From Gordonia polyisoprenivorans NBRC 16320 = JCM 10675 (GTDB lineage Bacteria > Actinomycetota > Actinomycetes > Mycobacteriales > Mycobacteriaceae), in assembly GCF_000241325.1 (NCBI RefSeq), contig NZ_BAEI01000032.1:16939-80938 (forward strand): DNA of 64,000 nucleotides, written 5' to 3'. Shown piece after piece: positions 10,690-20,807 of this stretch (positions are counted from its first letter, which is position 1; every line of letters begins with the position of its first letter). Both the position numbers and the translations under genes were made by a program. The notes under the pieces were generated by a model. It worked only from the letters and a program-made list of their open reading frames with translations. It did no database searches and was not told where the DNA came from.

Positions 10690-12294
10690 ATGCCCAGTGA
10701 CCTGACCAGCACCGACGCCCCAACTTCGCCGGACGCCCCGACCACGGACGCGACCGCCTCGCACGGAGCGGGCCGCCCGTACTACCTCACCACCGCGATC
10801 GCCTACCCCAACGGCGCACCGCACATCGGGCACGCCTACGAGTACATCTCCGCCGACGCGTTGGCCCGGTTCAAGCGGCTCGACGGCTTCGACGTGCGCT
10901 TCCTCACCGGCACCGATGTGCACGGGCAGAAGATGCAGCAGACCGCGGAGAAGGAGGGCATCCCGACCGCAGAGCTCGCCAACCGCAACTCCGACCGGTT
11001 TCAGGAGCTGCAGGATCGTCTCGGTTCGAGTTATCACCGTTTCATCCGGACCTCCGACGAGGATCACAAACGGGCATCGGCGGCGATCTGGCAGCGCATG
11101 GTCGACGCCGGCGACATCTACCTCGACACGTACTCCGGCTGGTACGACGTGCGCGACGAGATGTTCTACGCCGAGGGCGACACCGAGGTCGACGACGCCG
11201 GGCAGCGCGTGGCCACCGACACCCGTCACGTCCTGACCTGGACCGAGGAGCAGAGCTTCTTCTTCCGGCTGTCGGCGTATCAGGACAAGTTGCTCGATCT
11301 CTACGAGAGCCACCCGGAGTTCGTCGGGCCCGACGTGCGGCGCAATGAGGTGGTGAGCTTCGTCAAGGGTGGGCTGACCGATCTGTCGGTGTCGCGCACC
11401 ACCTTTGACTGGGGTGTGCCGGTGCCCGGGCATCCCGATCACGTCATGTACGTGTGGGTCGACGCGCTGACCAACTATCTGACGGGCGCGGGTTTTCCCG
11501 ACGACGAGGCCACCTACGAACGGTATTGGCCGGCCGATCTGCACATCATCGGCAAGGACATCATCCGCTTCCACTGCGTGTACTGGCCGGCGTTCCTGAT
11601 GAGCGCAGGCCTGCCGCTGCCCAAACGTGTGTTCGCCCACGGCTTCTTGTTCAACCGCGGCGAGAAGATGAGCAAGTCCGTCGGCAACGTCGTCGACCCG
11701 GACAACCTCATCGACGAGTTCGGTCTCGATCCGGTGCGGTACTTCTTTCTGCGCGAGGTGTCCTATGGGCAGGACGGGTCGTACTCGGCGGAGGCGATCG
11801 TCTCGCGGATCAACGCCGACCTGGCCAACGAGTTCGGCAACCTCGCCCAGCGCACCCTGTCGATGATCGGCAAGTACTTCGACGGCGCGGTGCCGGCTCC
11901 GGCCGAGTTCACCGAGGACGATCGGCGATTGCTCACGGCCACAGACGAATTGCTACCGAAGATGCGTGAGCACTTCGACGCCCAGGCGATTCATCTCGGT
12001 CTCGAGACGCTGTGGACGACGCTGGCCGAGACCAACCGCTACATCTCCGCACAGGAACCGTGGAAACTGGCCAAGACCGATCTGGCGCGCACCGGCACCG
12101 TGCTCTACGTGTGCGCCGAGGTTGTGCGTGTGGTGTCCCTGTTGGCCCAGCCGGTCATGCCGACGGCCTGCGGCACACTGCTCGATCTGCTGCGCGTCGG
12201 CGACCACCGCGACTTCGCGGCCGTCGCGCAGCGACTGGTGCCGGGAACCGAACTACCCAAGCCCGCACCGGTTTTCCCTCGTTACGAGGCGTGA
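10690..12294 (+). CDS. metG: methionyl-tRNA synthetase
   Basis: This class I aminoacyl-tRNA synthetase charges tRNA-Met with methionine. It has the HIGH signature in [15 protein letters not shown] near residue 40 and KMSKS in [13 protein letters not shown] near residue 323. The zinc-knuckle cysteines of long forms are absent, and the 534-residue length fits the short actinobacterial type without a C-terminal tRNA-binding appendix. An N-terminal Thr/Ala/Pro-rich stretch of about 30 residues precedes the catalytic core, so a later start is possible. pabB follows ten bases after the stop. Confidence 0.96.
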   Translation: MPSDLTSTDAPTSPDAPTTDATASHGAGRPYYLTTAIAYPNGAPHIGHAYEYISADALARFKRLDGFDVRFLTGTDVHGQKMQQTAEKEGIPTAELANRNSDRFQELQDRLGSSYHRFIRTSDEDHKRASAAIWQRMVDAGDIYLDTYSGWYDVRDEMFYAEGDTEVDDAGQRVATDTRHVLTWTEEQSFFFRLSAYQDKLLDLYESHPEFVGPDVRRNEVVSFVKGGLTDLSVSRTTFDWGVPVPGHPDHVMYVWVDALTNYLTGAGFPDDEATYERYWPADLHIIGKDIIRFHCVYWPAFLMSAGLPLPKRVFAHGFLFNRGEKMSKSVGNVVDPDNLIDEFGLDPVRYFFLREVSYGQDGSYSAEAIVSRINADLANEFGNLAQRTLSMIGKYFDGAVPAPAEFTEDDRRLLTATDELLPKMREHFDAQAIHLGLETLWTTLAETNRYISAQEPWKLAKTDLARTGTVLYVCAEVVRVVSLLAQPVMPTACGTLLDLLRVGDHRDFAAVAQRLVPGTELPKPAPVFPRYEA

Positions 12295-12304
12295 TCGTTC
12301 CGGC

Positions 12305-13504
12305 ATGACGGCCACCGCGCTCGACGTTCTGCGGTCGTTGCGGCACGCGGCGAAAGAGGGCGTGCCCGGTCCGGCGGCACTCATCGGCGACTGGTGGGAT
12401 GCCGACGCGGTGATCGCGCCGTCGATCGAGATTCGCGCCGGGTCGGGCCCACCCGACCGCACCGACCGATTCTGGTTGGGCTACTGCGGTTTCGGTGGTT
12501 CACACGCACCCGCGGCCACGCTGCCGTCGTGTGCGGGCGGACTCACCGAGCGTCTACTGGTACTGCGCGACGGGCAGTGGCGACACGTGTCGGTGGATGG
12601 CTCACCGCAGCCCGGCTGGGTGACCCGGGCGATGGACGACGCCGCGCTGGGTCGGGTCGGCGGAAACCCGCCGCGTTCGGAGTTGATGTGTTCGGGGTCG
12701 CGGTGGTCGGCACGATGGACGCCACCGGATCACGCGCACCACGTCGAGGCCATCGAGAAGTGTCTGGAGGCGATCCGCGCCGGCGACATCTACCAGGCGT
12801 GCGTGTGCACCCGCTTCACCGGCCACCTCGAGGGGTCGGCCTTGGAGTTCTATCTCGACCTCACCGGCGCGACCCGTCCGGCCAAATCGGCCTTCCTGCA
12901 AGGTGAGTGGGGTGCGGTCGCGAGTTTCTCGCCGGAGACGTTCCTGCGCCGGACCGGCAACATCGTCTCGTCGTCGCCGATCAAGGGCACCATCGCCGCC
13001 GACGCCGACCCGAGCCTGTTGTCGGCGTCGACGAAGGACATCGCCGAGAACATCATGATCGTCGACCTCGTCCGCAACGACCTCGGGCGCGTCGCGGTCA
13101 CCGGATCGGTGCGAGTCGCCGACCTCCTCACCGTCGTCCCGGCACCCGGTGTGTGGCACCTGGTGTCGCGGGTGGAGGCGATCGTGGCGCCCGACGTCGG
13201 CAATTCCCGACTCCTCGACGCCACCTGGCCACCGGCCTCGGTCACCGGCACCCCGAAACTACGTGCGCGCGAGCTGCTCGCGGAATGGGAATCGTCGCCG
13301 CGCGGAGTGTATTGCGGCGCAGTCGGTTTCGCCGGACCCGACGCGCTCCTGGATCTCAACGTCGCCATCCGCACCGTCGAGATATCCCCCGGCGGCGGGC
13401 TGGAGCTCGGCGTCGGCGGCGGCATCACCATCGACTCCGATCCCGAACGTGAATGGCAGGAGTGCCTGGACAAGGCGGCCAGCATCATCTCCGCACAGGC
13501 CTGA
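12305..13504 (+). CDS. pabB: aminodeoxychorismate synthase component I
   Basis: This chorismate-using enzyme makes 4-amino-4-deoxychorismate for p-aminobenzoate and folate. The C-terminal chorismate-binding domain shows SSPIKGTI, KDIAENIMIVDLVRNDLGR, PGVWHLVSRVEA and GVYCGAVGF. The usual PGGSVTGAPK motif reads PPASVTGTPK, keeping the Thr-Gly and Lys. The N-terminal part is short and divergent. The ATG at 12305 gives 399 residues, and the frame upstream lies inside metG. A separate glutaminase subunit would be needed and is not in the window. Linkage to metG matches the mycobacterial locus. Confidence 0.9.
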   Translation: MTATALDVLRSLRHAAKEGVPGPAALIGDWWDADAVIAPSIEIRAGSGPPDRTDRFWLGYCGFGGSHAPAATLPSCAGGLTERLLVLRDGQWRHVSVDGSPQPGWVTRAMDDAALGRVGGNPPRSELMCSGSRWSARWTPPDHAHHVEAIEKCLEAIRAGDIYQACVCTRFTGHLEGSALEFYLDLTGATRPAKSAFLQGEWGAVASFSPETFLRRTGNIVSSSPIKGTIAADADPSLLSASTKDIAENIMIVDLVRNDLGRVAVTGSVRVADLLTVVPAPGVWHLVSRVEAIVAPDVGNSRLLDATWPPASVTGTPKLRARELLAEWESSPRGVYCGAVGFAGPDALLDLNVAIRTVEISPGGGLELGVGGGITIDSDPEREWQECLDKAASIISAQA

Positions 13505-13520
13505 CGCCACGAGTCGCCGG

Positions 13521-14372
13521 TCAGTCCACCGATCGTGCCGCCAGCACCGCCTCGTACACATCGCGTCGAGAGGCGTTGGTGCCCTTGACGACCTGCGCGC
13601 ACGCGTCTTTCAAACGCATTCCGTCGTCGGCGAGTGCCGTTGCACGGGTGACGAGTTCGTCGAGGTCGGGTTCGCCGGCAACGGCACCGGCGAGCACCAC
13701 GGTGATCTCCCCTCTGACCCCGTCGGCGGCCCACGCGGCCAGTTCGGCGAGCGTTCCGCGCCGCACTTCCTCGTAGGTCTTGGTCAGCTCACGGCACACC
13801 GCCGCCCGACGCTCCGGGCCGAGGACCTCGACGGCGTCGGCGAGACAGTCGGCGAGTCGGTGCGGCGATTCGAAGAACACAGCGCTGCGTGACTCGTCGC
13901 GCAGCACGCCCAGCCAGTCGCGGCGCGCCCCGGACTTGCGGGGTGCGAACCCCTCGAAGCAGAACCGTTCCGACGGCATCCCCGACACCGCCAGCGCGGT
14001 GGTGACCGCCGACGGCCCGGGCAGTGCGGTCACCCGCAGTCCGGCGTCGGCGCAGGCCACGACGATGCGATAGCCGGGGTCGCTGACCGACGGCATGCCG
14101 GCGTCGGTGATCAGCAGCACCGTGGCGCCGGCGGCGATGGCCTCCACGAGGCGCGGTGTGCGGGCGGCCTCGACCTGGTCGTAGTAGCTGATGAGTTCAC
14201 CGGCGATGGTCACCTCCAGCCCGGCGGCCAGGGCGCGGGCGCGGCGGGTGTCCTCGGCGGCGACGATGTCGGCGGTGCGCAGGGCCTCGACCAGGCGAGG
14301 TGACGCGTCGTCGTATCGGCCCATCGGGGTGGCCGCGAGCACCAGGGCACCCGTCGGCGACGGCGAAGTCAT
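13521..14372 (-). CDS. rsmI: 16S rRNA (cytidine-1402-2'-O)-methyltransferase
   Basis: This tetrapyrrole-methylase-fold enzyme adds the 2'-O-methyl group to C1402 in the ribosomal P site. Signatures are LVLAATPMGRYDDASPR, AEDTRRARAL, LLITDAGMPSVSDPGYRIV, ALPGPSAVTTALAVSG, FCFEGFAPRKSGAR and FFESPHRLADCL. The length of 283 residues is typical. It is divergent from the O-mannosyltransferase gene with a 55-base gap, and convergent with pabB with only 16 bases between stops, the same arrangement as in M. tuberculosis. Confidence 0.95.
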   Translation of the reverse strand: MTSPSPTGALVLAATPMGRYDDASPRLVEALRTADIVAAEDTRRARALAAGLEVTIAGELISYYDQVEAARTPRLVEAIAAGATVLLITDAGMPSVSDPGYRIVVACADAGLRVTALPGPSAVTTALAVSGMPSERFCFEGFAPRKSGARRDWLGVLRDESRSAVFFESPHRLADCLADAVEVLGPERRAAVCRELTKTYEEVRRGTLAELAAWAADGVRGEITVVLAGAVAGEPDLDELVTRATALADDGMRLKDACAQVVKGTNASRRDVYEAVLAARSVD

Positions 14373-14427
14373 CCCGCAAGCCTACGGCCTGGCCGGTCGC
14401 CGTCCGGCGACCATTACGATCGGACGA

Positions 14428-16026
14428 GTGACCCTCACCGCCGGCGACGTCGCCCAGCGCGACCGACACCTCAGCGCCGAGATCACGGCGTCGGCGCACC
14501 CGACCGCGCCACGGCCCGGCCCGGAGATCCCGAACCCTCTGTTCGGCGCTCCCGATCGCGTTCGCGGACTGATCGTCGGCCTGGTCATCACGTTGCTCGC
14601 GACGATCACACGCTTCTGGTCGCTGAACACGCCGACCGACGACGGCACCCCGATCTTCGACGAGAAGCACTACGTCCCGCAGGGCTGGCAGGTCCTCACC
14701 GGCGGCAATTGGATCGAGGACAACCCGGCCTACGGGCTGGTCGTGCATCCACCGGTCGGCAAATGGCTACTCGCCGCCGGCGAGGCCATGTTCGGTTACA
14801 CCCCGCTCGGGTGGCGGGTGATCTCGGCGCTGTCGGGCATCGCGATCGTGGTGATGATCTACCTCGTCGTACGACGCATGACCCGATCCACCCTGATCGG
14901 CGCGATCGCCGGGATCTTCGCGATCTGCGACGGCGTGCTCGTCGTCCAGTCACGGCTGGGCATGCTCGACATCTTCCAGGCACTGTTCGTCGTGGCGACC
15001 TTCACCGCGCTGATCGCCGACCGCGACCAGGTGCGGGCACGCATGCACAAGGTGTATCTGGAAGGCCGCATCCACGATTCGGTGTTCGGGCCGCGCCTGG
15101 GCTTTCGCTGGTATCGCTTCACCGCGGGCGTCATGCTCGGGCTGACCTGCGGTACCAAATGGTCGGGGATCTACTACATCATCTTCTTCGGGCTGCTCTC
15201 GGTGGGCTTCGACGTCGCCGCCCGCAAGGCCTATCACGTGCAGCGCCCCTGGCTGGGCACGTTGCGTCGCGACGTCTTCCCGGCGGGCATGAGCCTTGCC
15301 GTGATGCCGATCGCCATCTACCTGGCGACGTTCATCCCGTGGTTCTCCAGTGAGACGTCGGTGTACCGCTATCAGGTCGGCAACACCATCGGCACCGGTG
15401 GCACATGGTCGTGGTTGCCCGGCGCGTGGCGCTCACTCTGGTACTACGAGGCCGGTGTACTGAGCTTCCACGAGCACCTCACCAACTCGGCGGGCAACCA
15501 CCACCCATGGGAATCCAAGCCGTGGACGTGGCCGATGAGCCTGCGGCCCATGCTCTATGCCCTGGAGAACGGACCCGACCAATGCGGCGGCGGCGAATGT
15601 GTCCGCGCGCAGATGCTCATCGGCTCACCGGCGATGTGGTGGTTGTCGGTGCCGATGCTGCTCTGGGGCATGTGGTCGTGGTTCGTGCGACGCGACTGGC
15701 GCTACGCCGCGGTCGTCACCGCCTACGCCGCCGGCTACCTGCCGTGGTTCATCGAACTCGACCGTCAGATGTACTTCTTCTACGCGACCGTGCTCGCGCC
15801 GTTCCTGGTGATGGGATTGGCATTGGCCTGCGGGGACATCCTGCGCGGATCGCGACGCGCCGTGCCGGGCACCAGACCGGAGAGACAGGCGCTCGCGGTC
15901 ATCGTCGTCGCCCTCTATGTGGGGCTCGTCGTCGCCAACTTCGTCTGGCTGTGGCCGATCCTGACCGCCTCCCCCATCTCGCCGACGATGTGGCGGCAGG
16001 AGATCTGGTTGCCCAGCTGGGGCTGA
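14428..16026 (+). CDS. pmt: polyprenyl-phosphate-mannose protein O-mannosyltransferase
   Basis: This integral membrane GT39 enzyme transfers mannose from polyprenyl-phosphomannose to Ser/Thr of exported proteins. The first extracytoplasmic loop contains the acidic pair expected of the active site (TPIFDEKHYVPQGW). It is followed by HPPVGKWLL, multiple hydrophobic segments, and the family motifs CGTKWSG and SWLPGAWRSLWYYE. The GTG at 14428 gives 532 residues; the frame upstream runs antisense through rsmI and is not protein-like. Mycolate organisms use this pathway to glycosylate secreted lipoproteins. Confidence 0.94.
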   Translation: MTLTAGDVAQRDRHLSAEITASAHPTAPRPGPEIPNPLFGAPDRVRGLIVGLVITLLATITRFWSLNTPTDDGTPIFDEKHYVPQGWQVLTGGNWIEDNPAYGLVVHPPVGKWLLAAGEAMFGYTPLGWRVISALSGIAIVVMIYLVVRRMTRSTLIGAIAGIFAICDGVLVVQSRLGMLDIFQALFVVATFTALIADRDQVRARMHKVYLEGRIHDSVFGPRLGFRWYRFTAGVMLGLTCGTKWSGIYYIIFFGLLSVGFDVAARKAYHVQRPWLGTLRRDVFPAGMSLAVMPIAIYLATFIPWFSSETSVYRYQVGNTIGTGGTWSWLPGAWRSLWYYEAGVLSFHEHLTNSAGNHHPWESKPWTWPMSLRPMLYALENGPDQCGGGECVRAQMLIGSPAMWWLSVPMLLWGMWSWFVRRDWRYAAVVTAYAAGYLPWFIELDRQMYFFYATVLAPFLVMGLALACGDILRGSRRAVPGTRPERQALAVIVVALYVGLVVANFVWLWPILTASPISPTMWRQEIWLPSWG

Positions 16027-16029
16027 TAC

Positions 16030-16133
16030 CCGATCGACGCGATCAAGCGCACGGTCGACGGGATACAGCGCACGGTCGACGCGAATGGGCGCCCGATCGA
16101 TGCGACAGGGCGCCCACTCGACGGTTGTTGCCG
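16030..16133. repeat. degenerate 21-bp tandem repeat between convergent pmt and BCCT genes
   Basis: About five copies of a 21-base unit follow one another. The first four share the core TCGACG or TCGATG and end in GCGCAC or GCGCCC; the fifth is eroded. No gene reads through them on the plus strand, and the minus-strand frame would be a simple VDRA-type repeat with no start context. No hairpin terminator is obvious here. Confidence 0.7.
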
Positions 16134-16135
16134 GG

Positions 16136-17863
16136 CTACTCGGTGCGCGGTGTCGCGCCCGCCCCGTCCGAAACCTGCCCGTCCGAAACGCGACCGTCCG
16201 GAACCTGCCCGTCCGGGCTCGCCACGATCGGCGTGGTACCGGCGACCGGCATCTCACCGGTGCTGATCACCTCGGCCTGTTTGCGGATGTGGTCGTCGAC
16301 CTGTCCGGCGAGGATCTGACGCGACACGATCAGCGGGTCACGCCGCAGATCCATGTACAGCGAGACGCACATGCCGATCATCACCAGGACGAACGGCAGC
16401 GCGGCGATGATCGCCATCTGCTTGATGCCGTTGAGGGCTTCGTGGTCGGGGTCGTCGCCGCCCATCGCGAGCAGCAACGCGGCGACGGCACCGGTCAGCA
16501 CACCCCAGAACACGGTCGTCACCCGGCGTGGCTCGTGGGTGCCGCGCTCGGAGAGCGTACCCATCACCAGTGACGCCGAGTCGGCGCCGGACACGAAGAA
16601 GATCGCGACGAGGATCATCACCAGCGCTGAGGCGATACCCGTCCACGGCAGGTTGGCCAGCACATCGAACAGGGTGTCCTCGCTGGCGGCGGTGGCCGGG
16701 TCGAACGGCAGCACGCCGTCCATGTTCTCCCGGATCGCGGTGCCGCCGAAAATGCAGAACCACAGCAACGACACCACCACCGGCACCACCATGACGCCGA
16801 TGACGAATTCGCGGATCGTCCGGCCCTTGGAGATCTTGGCCAGGAACATCCCGACGAACGGGGTCCACGACACCCACCACGCCCAGTAGAAGATCGTCCA
16901 GTCGGCCAGCCACTGCTGACCGTCGGCGTCGACGGTGGCGCCCGAGCGCGCCGAGAAGAACGGCAGATCGTTGAGATAGGCGCCGAGGGTGGTCGGCAGC
17001 AGATCGAGGATGAAGACGGTGGGGCCGACCACGAAGACGAAGACCGCGAGGATCAGCGCCAACACCATGTTGATGTTGGACAGCCACTGGATGCCCTTGG
17101 CGATCCCCGACACCGCCGACGCCACGAAGCACGCGGTGAGGATCGCGACGATCGCCACCAACAGCATGGTGCCCGGATTGTCGAGCCAGCCGACCTTGCT
17201 GATCCCCGAACCGATCTGCAGCGCACCGAGTCCCAGCGAGGCGACGGTCCCGAACAGGGTCGCGAAGATCGCGAGGATGTCGATGATCTTGCCGATCGGA
17301 CCGTTGGTCCGCGACCCCAGCAGCGGGGCGAACACCGAGCTGATCAACTGGGTACGCCCACATCGGTAGGTGCCGTAGGCGATCGCCAGCCCGACCACCG
17401 CGTACATCGCCCACGGGTGAAAACCCCAGTGGAACATGGTCGTTGCCATGGCGGTGCGCACGTCGGCGGCGGTCATCTCCGGTGGCGCGTCGACGAAGTG
17501 GAACAGCGGCTCATACGAGCCGAAGAACATCAGGCCGATGCCCATGCCGGCGCTGAACATCATCGCGATCCAGCTGACCGTGCGGTATTCGGGCTTCTCG
17601 TCGTCGGCTCCGAGCGGGATGCGACCGTACTTGCTGACCGCGAGATAGACCGCGAAGATCACGAATCCGGTGGCCGCCAACACGAACAGCCAGCCGAGAT
17701 TGGTGGTGATCCATCCGAGGACGGTGTCGCTGACCGTGTTGAGGCTGTCGGGGCCGATCAGCCCCCAGGCGACGAAACCGATGACGATCGCGGCAGTGAC
17801 CCCGAACACCGTCGGATCCAACGAGACTCGCGTTCCGGTTGCGGGTTTTTGGGCTTTTTGCAC
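16136..17863 (-). CDS. BCCT-family betaine/carnitine/choline-type transporter
   Basis: This secondary transporter of the betaine-choline-carnitine family has about twelve membrane segments. The diagnostic motif WWVSWTPFVGMFLAKISKGR lies around residues 345-365, and a WGFHPWA motif precedes it. Length is about 575 residues from the GTG at 17863; TTG codons just upstream are alternatives and no clear ribosome site decides. The C-terminus is hydrophilic and made of degenerate VPDGR/VSDGQ repeats. It is the last gene of an operon with arginine deiminase and a GntR regulator, so the substrate may be an arginine-related or betaine-like compound rather than simply an osmolyte. That is an inference from context. 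Confidence 0.9.
   Translation of the reverse strand: MQKAQKPATGTRVSLDPTVFGVTAAIVIGFVAWGLIGPDSLNTVSDTVLGWITTNLGWLFVLAATGFVIFAVYLAVSKYGRIPLGADDEKPEYRTVSWIAMMFSAGMGIGLMFFGSYEPLFHFVDAPPEMTAADVRTAMATTMFHWGFHPWAMYAVVGLAIAYGTYRCGRTQLISSVFAPLLGSRTNGPIGKIIDILAIFATLFGTVASLGLGALQIGSGISKVGWLDNPGTMLLVAIVAILTACFVASAVSGIAKGIQWLSNINMVLALILAVFVFVVGPTVFILDLLPTTLGAYLNDLPFFSARSGATVDADGQQWLADWTIFYWAWWVSWTPFVGMFLAKISKGRTIREFVIGVMVVPVVVSLLWFCIFGGTAIRENMDGVLPFDPATAASEDTLFDVLANLPWTGIASALVMILVAIFFVSGADSASLVMGTLSERGTHEPRRVTTVFWGVLTGAVAALLLAMGGDDPDHEALNGIKQMAIIAALPFVLVMIGMCVSLYMDLRRDPLIVSRQILAGQVDDHIRKQAEVISTGEMPVAGTTPIVASPDGQVPDGRVSDGQVSDGAGATPRTE
16165..16216. repeat. 15-bp tandem repeat in the BCCT 3' end
   Basis: Three to four copies of a 15-base unit (CGTCCGAAACCTGCC and variants) encode the repeated PDGxV pentapeptides at the transporter C-terminus. 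The unit keeps the frame. Confidence 0.85.
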
Positions 17864-17894
17864 CAATTCACACAAGCAACAATCTTGGCGAACT

Positions 17895-18290
17895 TCAACT
17901 CCAGCCGAGAGCGCGCCGCAGCATGTCGAGGATCGCCGCGTCGTCGAACCCCAGCTCACGCAGGCTTTTCACATGCTCGACGGTGGTGTTCTGGGCGGCC
18001 GCGAGCCGGGCGTCGGGGCCGGCCTTGATGAACGATCCGTGACGTCCGCGGGTCTCGATGATGCCGCCCGCCTCGAGTTCGCGGTAGCTGCGGGCAACGG
18101 TGTTGGGCGCGAGGCGCAGATCCGATGCCAGTGCCCGGACCGTCGGAATCCGCGCCCCCACCAAGATCTTTCCCGACCCGATGAGCTCGATCACGCCCAA
18201 CCGGATCTGTTCGTAGGGCGGGCGCGCGGCGGTGGGATCGATGCGCAGCAGCCCGGCGAGGTGGATGGGCACGTTGGGGTCGGTGGTCAC
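17895..18290 (-). CDS. GntR-family (YtrA-like) transcriptional regulator
   Basis: This short GntR protein of 131 residues has an N-terminal winged helix (YEQIRLGVIELIGSG, TVRALASDLRLAPNTVARSYRELE, GIIETRGRHGSFI) and only a brief helical tail, as in the YtrA subfamily, rather than a large ligand domain. It lies between arginine deiminase (6 bases upstream) and the BCCT transporter (about 30 bases downstream) and most likely regulates them. No operator was identified. Confidence 0.88.
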   Translation of the reverse strand: MTTDPNVPIHLAGLLRIDPTAARPPYEQIRLGVIELIGSGKILVGARIPTVRALASDLRLAPNTVARSYRELEAGGIIETRGRHGSFIKAGPDARLAAAQNTTVEHVKSLRELGFDDAAILDMLRRALGWS

Positions 18291-18296
18291 GGGGCC

Positions 18297-19562
18297 TCAG
18301 ATCTCGTCACGTGCGAGCGGGCAGGCCATGCAGCGCGGGCCACCACGCCCCGCGTCGAGTTCGGAACCGTCGATCTCGATGACCTCGATGCCCGACTCCC
18401 GCAGCCGTCGGTTGGTGTCGGAGTTGTGGCGGTAGGACACGACGACGCCGGGCTCGACGGCGAGGGTGTTGCTGCTGTCGTTCCACTGACCGGGATCGGC
18501 CACCCCGGTGGCGAGGTCGGGTTCGATCAGCGTGATGCGGTCCCGGCCCATCGCCTCGGCCGCGGCGTCGGCGAACGGACGCGCCTGCGACACGCTCACT
18601 CCGCCAGTGCCGCCGTCGCGAACGGCAAAGGCGGACATGCCTTCTGCCATCACCGGGCGCACCAGGAACTTCTCGGCGTCGACCATGGTGCACATCGTTC
18701 CCAGGTGCATGAACACCCCGGTCCGCTCGATCGGGATCGCGAGGACGGTGTGGGCGAGCGCATCGGCGAACAGGCTCTGGGCCAGTGCCTCCGCGCCGGC
18801 CGGGGTGGTGCGCTCCCCCACCCCGACCGCCACGACACCCGGGGCGAGCAGCAGGACGTCGCCGCCCTCGACCGGTGCCACCCGGGACTCGTAGGCGCGA
18901 CGCGCCCCCAGGAACCGCGGGTGGTGAGCGTAGATCAGGTCGACGAGCGACGCCTCGCGGGCCCGCGCCCGACGCGCCAGCGACGAGATCGCGAACCGCG
19001 AACCCACCCAGAACGAGCTGTCGCGGCTGTAGAGCAGATTGGGCAGCGGTTCGATCGCGAACTCGTCGTCGCGATGCATCTGCCGCACCAGCGACGACGA
19101 CGTCGATACGTTGATGTCGGGCAGTTCGCCGAAGGTGATCCCGCCGGTGAGGACGCGGGCGAGATCGGCGGCCGGCAGCGCGCGCAGATGGCGGCTGAGC
19201 TCGTCGACGAGGTGCGGGCCGAGCCTGCGCACCCCGACGGCCGCCGAGATGCCCTGGATGCGTGCGGCCCCACTGTGTTCGATCGCCTCGGTGAGCAGAT
19301 CGCCGAGTAACAGCACCTCGATGGCTCGGTCGCGCAGCGCGCCGGCGAAGGCGTCGTGCTCGTCGTGGGCGCGTGTGAGGTCGGGAACCCGGGCGAAGAG
19401 GTAGTCGGCGTCGTTCGCGGTGGTCAGCCGCGCCAGCTCCGGGCCGGGGCGATGCATGATCACCGCACGCAGTCGGCCCACCTCGGTCGTGCATCCCAGG
19501 ACGGACGGGCCGGCCGCGACAGAGGCGTCGGGGGGCGCGGGGGATTCGGGGGTCCTCGCCAT
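18297..19562 (-). CDS. arcA: arginine deiminase
   Basis: It hydrolyses L-arginine to citrulline and ammonia. The guanidine-modifying fold is supported by [11 protein letters not shown] near the substrate Asp, [21 protein letters not shown], the His of [15 protein letters not shown], and the nucleophilic Cys in the terminal motif [15 protein letters not shown]. The ATG at 19562 gives 421 residues, close to the family length. No ornithine carbamoyltransferase or carbamate kinase follows, so the full ATP-yielding ADI pathway is not encoded here; a GntR regulator and a BCCT transporter follow instead. The arcA-pmt-rsmI order resembles M. tuberculosis. Confidence 0.94.
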   Translation of the reverse strand: MARTPESPAPPDASVAAGPSVLGCTTEVGRLRAVIMHRPGPELARLTTANDADYLFARVPDLTRAHDEHDAFAGALRDRAIEVLLLGDLLTEAIEHSGAARIQGISAAVGVRRLGPHLVDELSRHLRALPAADLARVLTGGITFGELPDINVSTSSSLVRQMHRDDEFAIEPLPNLLYSRDSSFWVGSRFAISSLARRARAREASLVDLIYAHHPRFLGARRAYESRVAPVEGGDVLLLAPGVVAVGVGERTTPAGAEALAQSLFADALAHTVLAIPIERTGVFMHLGTMCTMVDAEKFLVRPVMAEGMSAFAVRDGGTGGVSVSQARPFADAAAEAMGRDRITLIEPDLATGVADPGQWNDSSNTLAVEPGVVVSYRHNSDTNRRLRESGIEVIEIDGSELDAGRGGPRCMACPLARDEI

Positions 19563-19573
19563 GCCCTCATACG

Positions 19574-20797
19574 TTAGTCGGGAGTGGCCGGTGTCTCCGG
19601 GTCGGTGAGCTTGGCCGGTGCGCCGAGCACCTCCGGGGCGGTTTCCCGGGCGAAGAGCCACATCACGAAGGCGAACGCCGCGACGGCGGCGGTGAAGACG
19701 AAGGCCGGCCCGAATCCGACTCTGTCGGCGACGTATCCGACGATCACCGGCCCGCCGATGGCACCGAGATCCGACGACATGCCGTAGGCGGCCAGCGCCG
19801 ATCCACCCTGTTTACGGGCACCGAGCACGTCGGCCAGCGCGGCCTGATGGGTCGGCGCGAACAACCCGGAGCCGACGCCGGCGAGCACCGAGAGCCCCAA
19901 GGCCACCCAAATATTCGGTGAGAAGCCGAGCACCGCGGTCGAGACCGCCATGATGAGCAGCCCGGGCAGCATCACCTTGCGGCGACCGTAGCGGTCGGAG
20001 AAGCGGCCGGCCGCCAGGATCGCGGCGACATTGCCGACGGCGTACACCGCGAGCACCACACCGGCCATCGCGGGCTCCTGACCCAGACCATCGGTGATGA
20101 ACAGCGGCACCACCGCCACCCGAACACCCATCGACGCCCAGCCCTGGGTGAAGTTGGAAGCCAGGATCGCCCGATAGGCGCTGTCGCGCAGCGCCGTCCG
20201 CAGCGTCATCACCCCGTGGGCGGCGCCGGTCTCGGTGGGCGGGGCACCACTGTCGCGGAGCTGGGTGGCCACCACCAGCGACGCGATCACCAACGCGACT
20301 GCGTACACGACGAACGGCATCCGCAACCCGAACCCGACCAGTGCCGCACCCACCAGCGGACCGGTGATGTTGCCGATCAAGAAACCCGCGGAGAAGAACC
20401 CGGCCACGCGGCCGCGGATGTCGTTGGGCGACAACCGGATCAGAAGCGCCATCGCCGACACGGTGAACATCGTCGATCCGATACCGCCGAGCCCCCGGAA
20501 GATCAGCAATTGCACGTAACTCTGGGCGAAGGCGCACGCGAAGGTACTCGCGGCGACGATCAGCAGGCCGGACAAATAGATTCGGCGTTCGCCGAGCAGT
20601 GTGACCAGCCGTCCGGTGGTCGGGGCGAACAGCAGACGCATCACCGCGAACGCCGACACCACCGCCGACACCGCGGTGTAGCCGACGTCGAAGCTACGCG
20701 CGAAACTCGGTAGCGCCGGGGCGATCAGGCCGAAGCCGAGCGCGATGACCACATTGGCGCTCAGCAACACCCAGATTCCGCGGGGGATCTGTTTCAT
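19574..20797 (-). CDS. MFS transporter
   Basis: This is a twelve-helix major facilitator of 407 residues. Visible features are the loop 2-3 motif [16 protein letters not shown], a similar loop [14 protein letters not shown] in the second half, and the glycine-rich [14 protein letters not shown] segment. This layout is common in drug or metabolite exporters, but the substrate cannot be read from sequence. It starts ten bases after the patatin gene on the same strand, so they are probably cotranscribed. Its stop lies 11 bases from the arcA start. Confidence 0.9.
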   Translation of the reverse strand: MKQIPRGIWVLLSANVVIALGFGLIAPALPSFARSFDVGYTAVSAVVSAFAVMRLLFAPTTGRLVTLLGERRIYLSGLLIVAASTFACAFAQSYVQLLIFRGLGGIGSTMFTVSAMALLIRLSPNDIRGRVAGFFSAGFLIGNITGPLVGAALVGFGLRMPFVVYAVALVIASLVVATQLRDSGAPPTETGAAHGVMTLRTALRDSAYRAILASNFTQGWASMGVRVAVVPLFITDGLGQEPAMAGVVLAVYAVGNVAAILAAGRFSDRYGRRKVMLPGLLIMAVSTAVLGFSPNIWVALGLSVLAGVGSGLFAPTHQAALADVLGARKQGGSALAAYGMSSDLGAIGGPVIVGYVADRVGFGPAFVFTAAVAAFAFVMWLFARETAPEVLGAPAKLTDPETPATPD

Positions 20798-20807
20798 CCG
20801 CGGTCGC

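Noticed and set aside
18297..19562. Complete arginine deiminase (ADI) energy pathway
   Set aside because: Only arcA is present; no carbamate kinase, carbamoyltransferase or antiporter of the ArcD type lies in the window.
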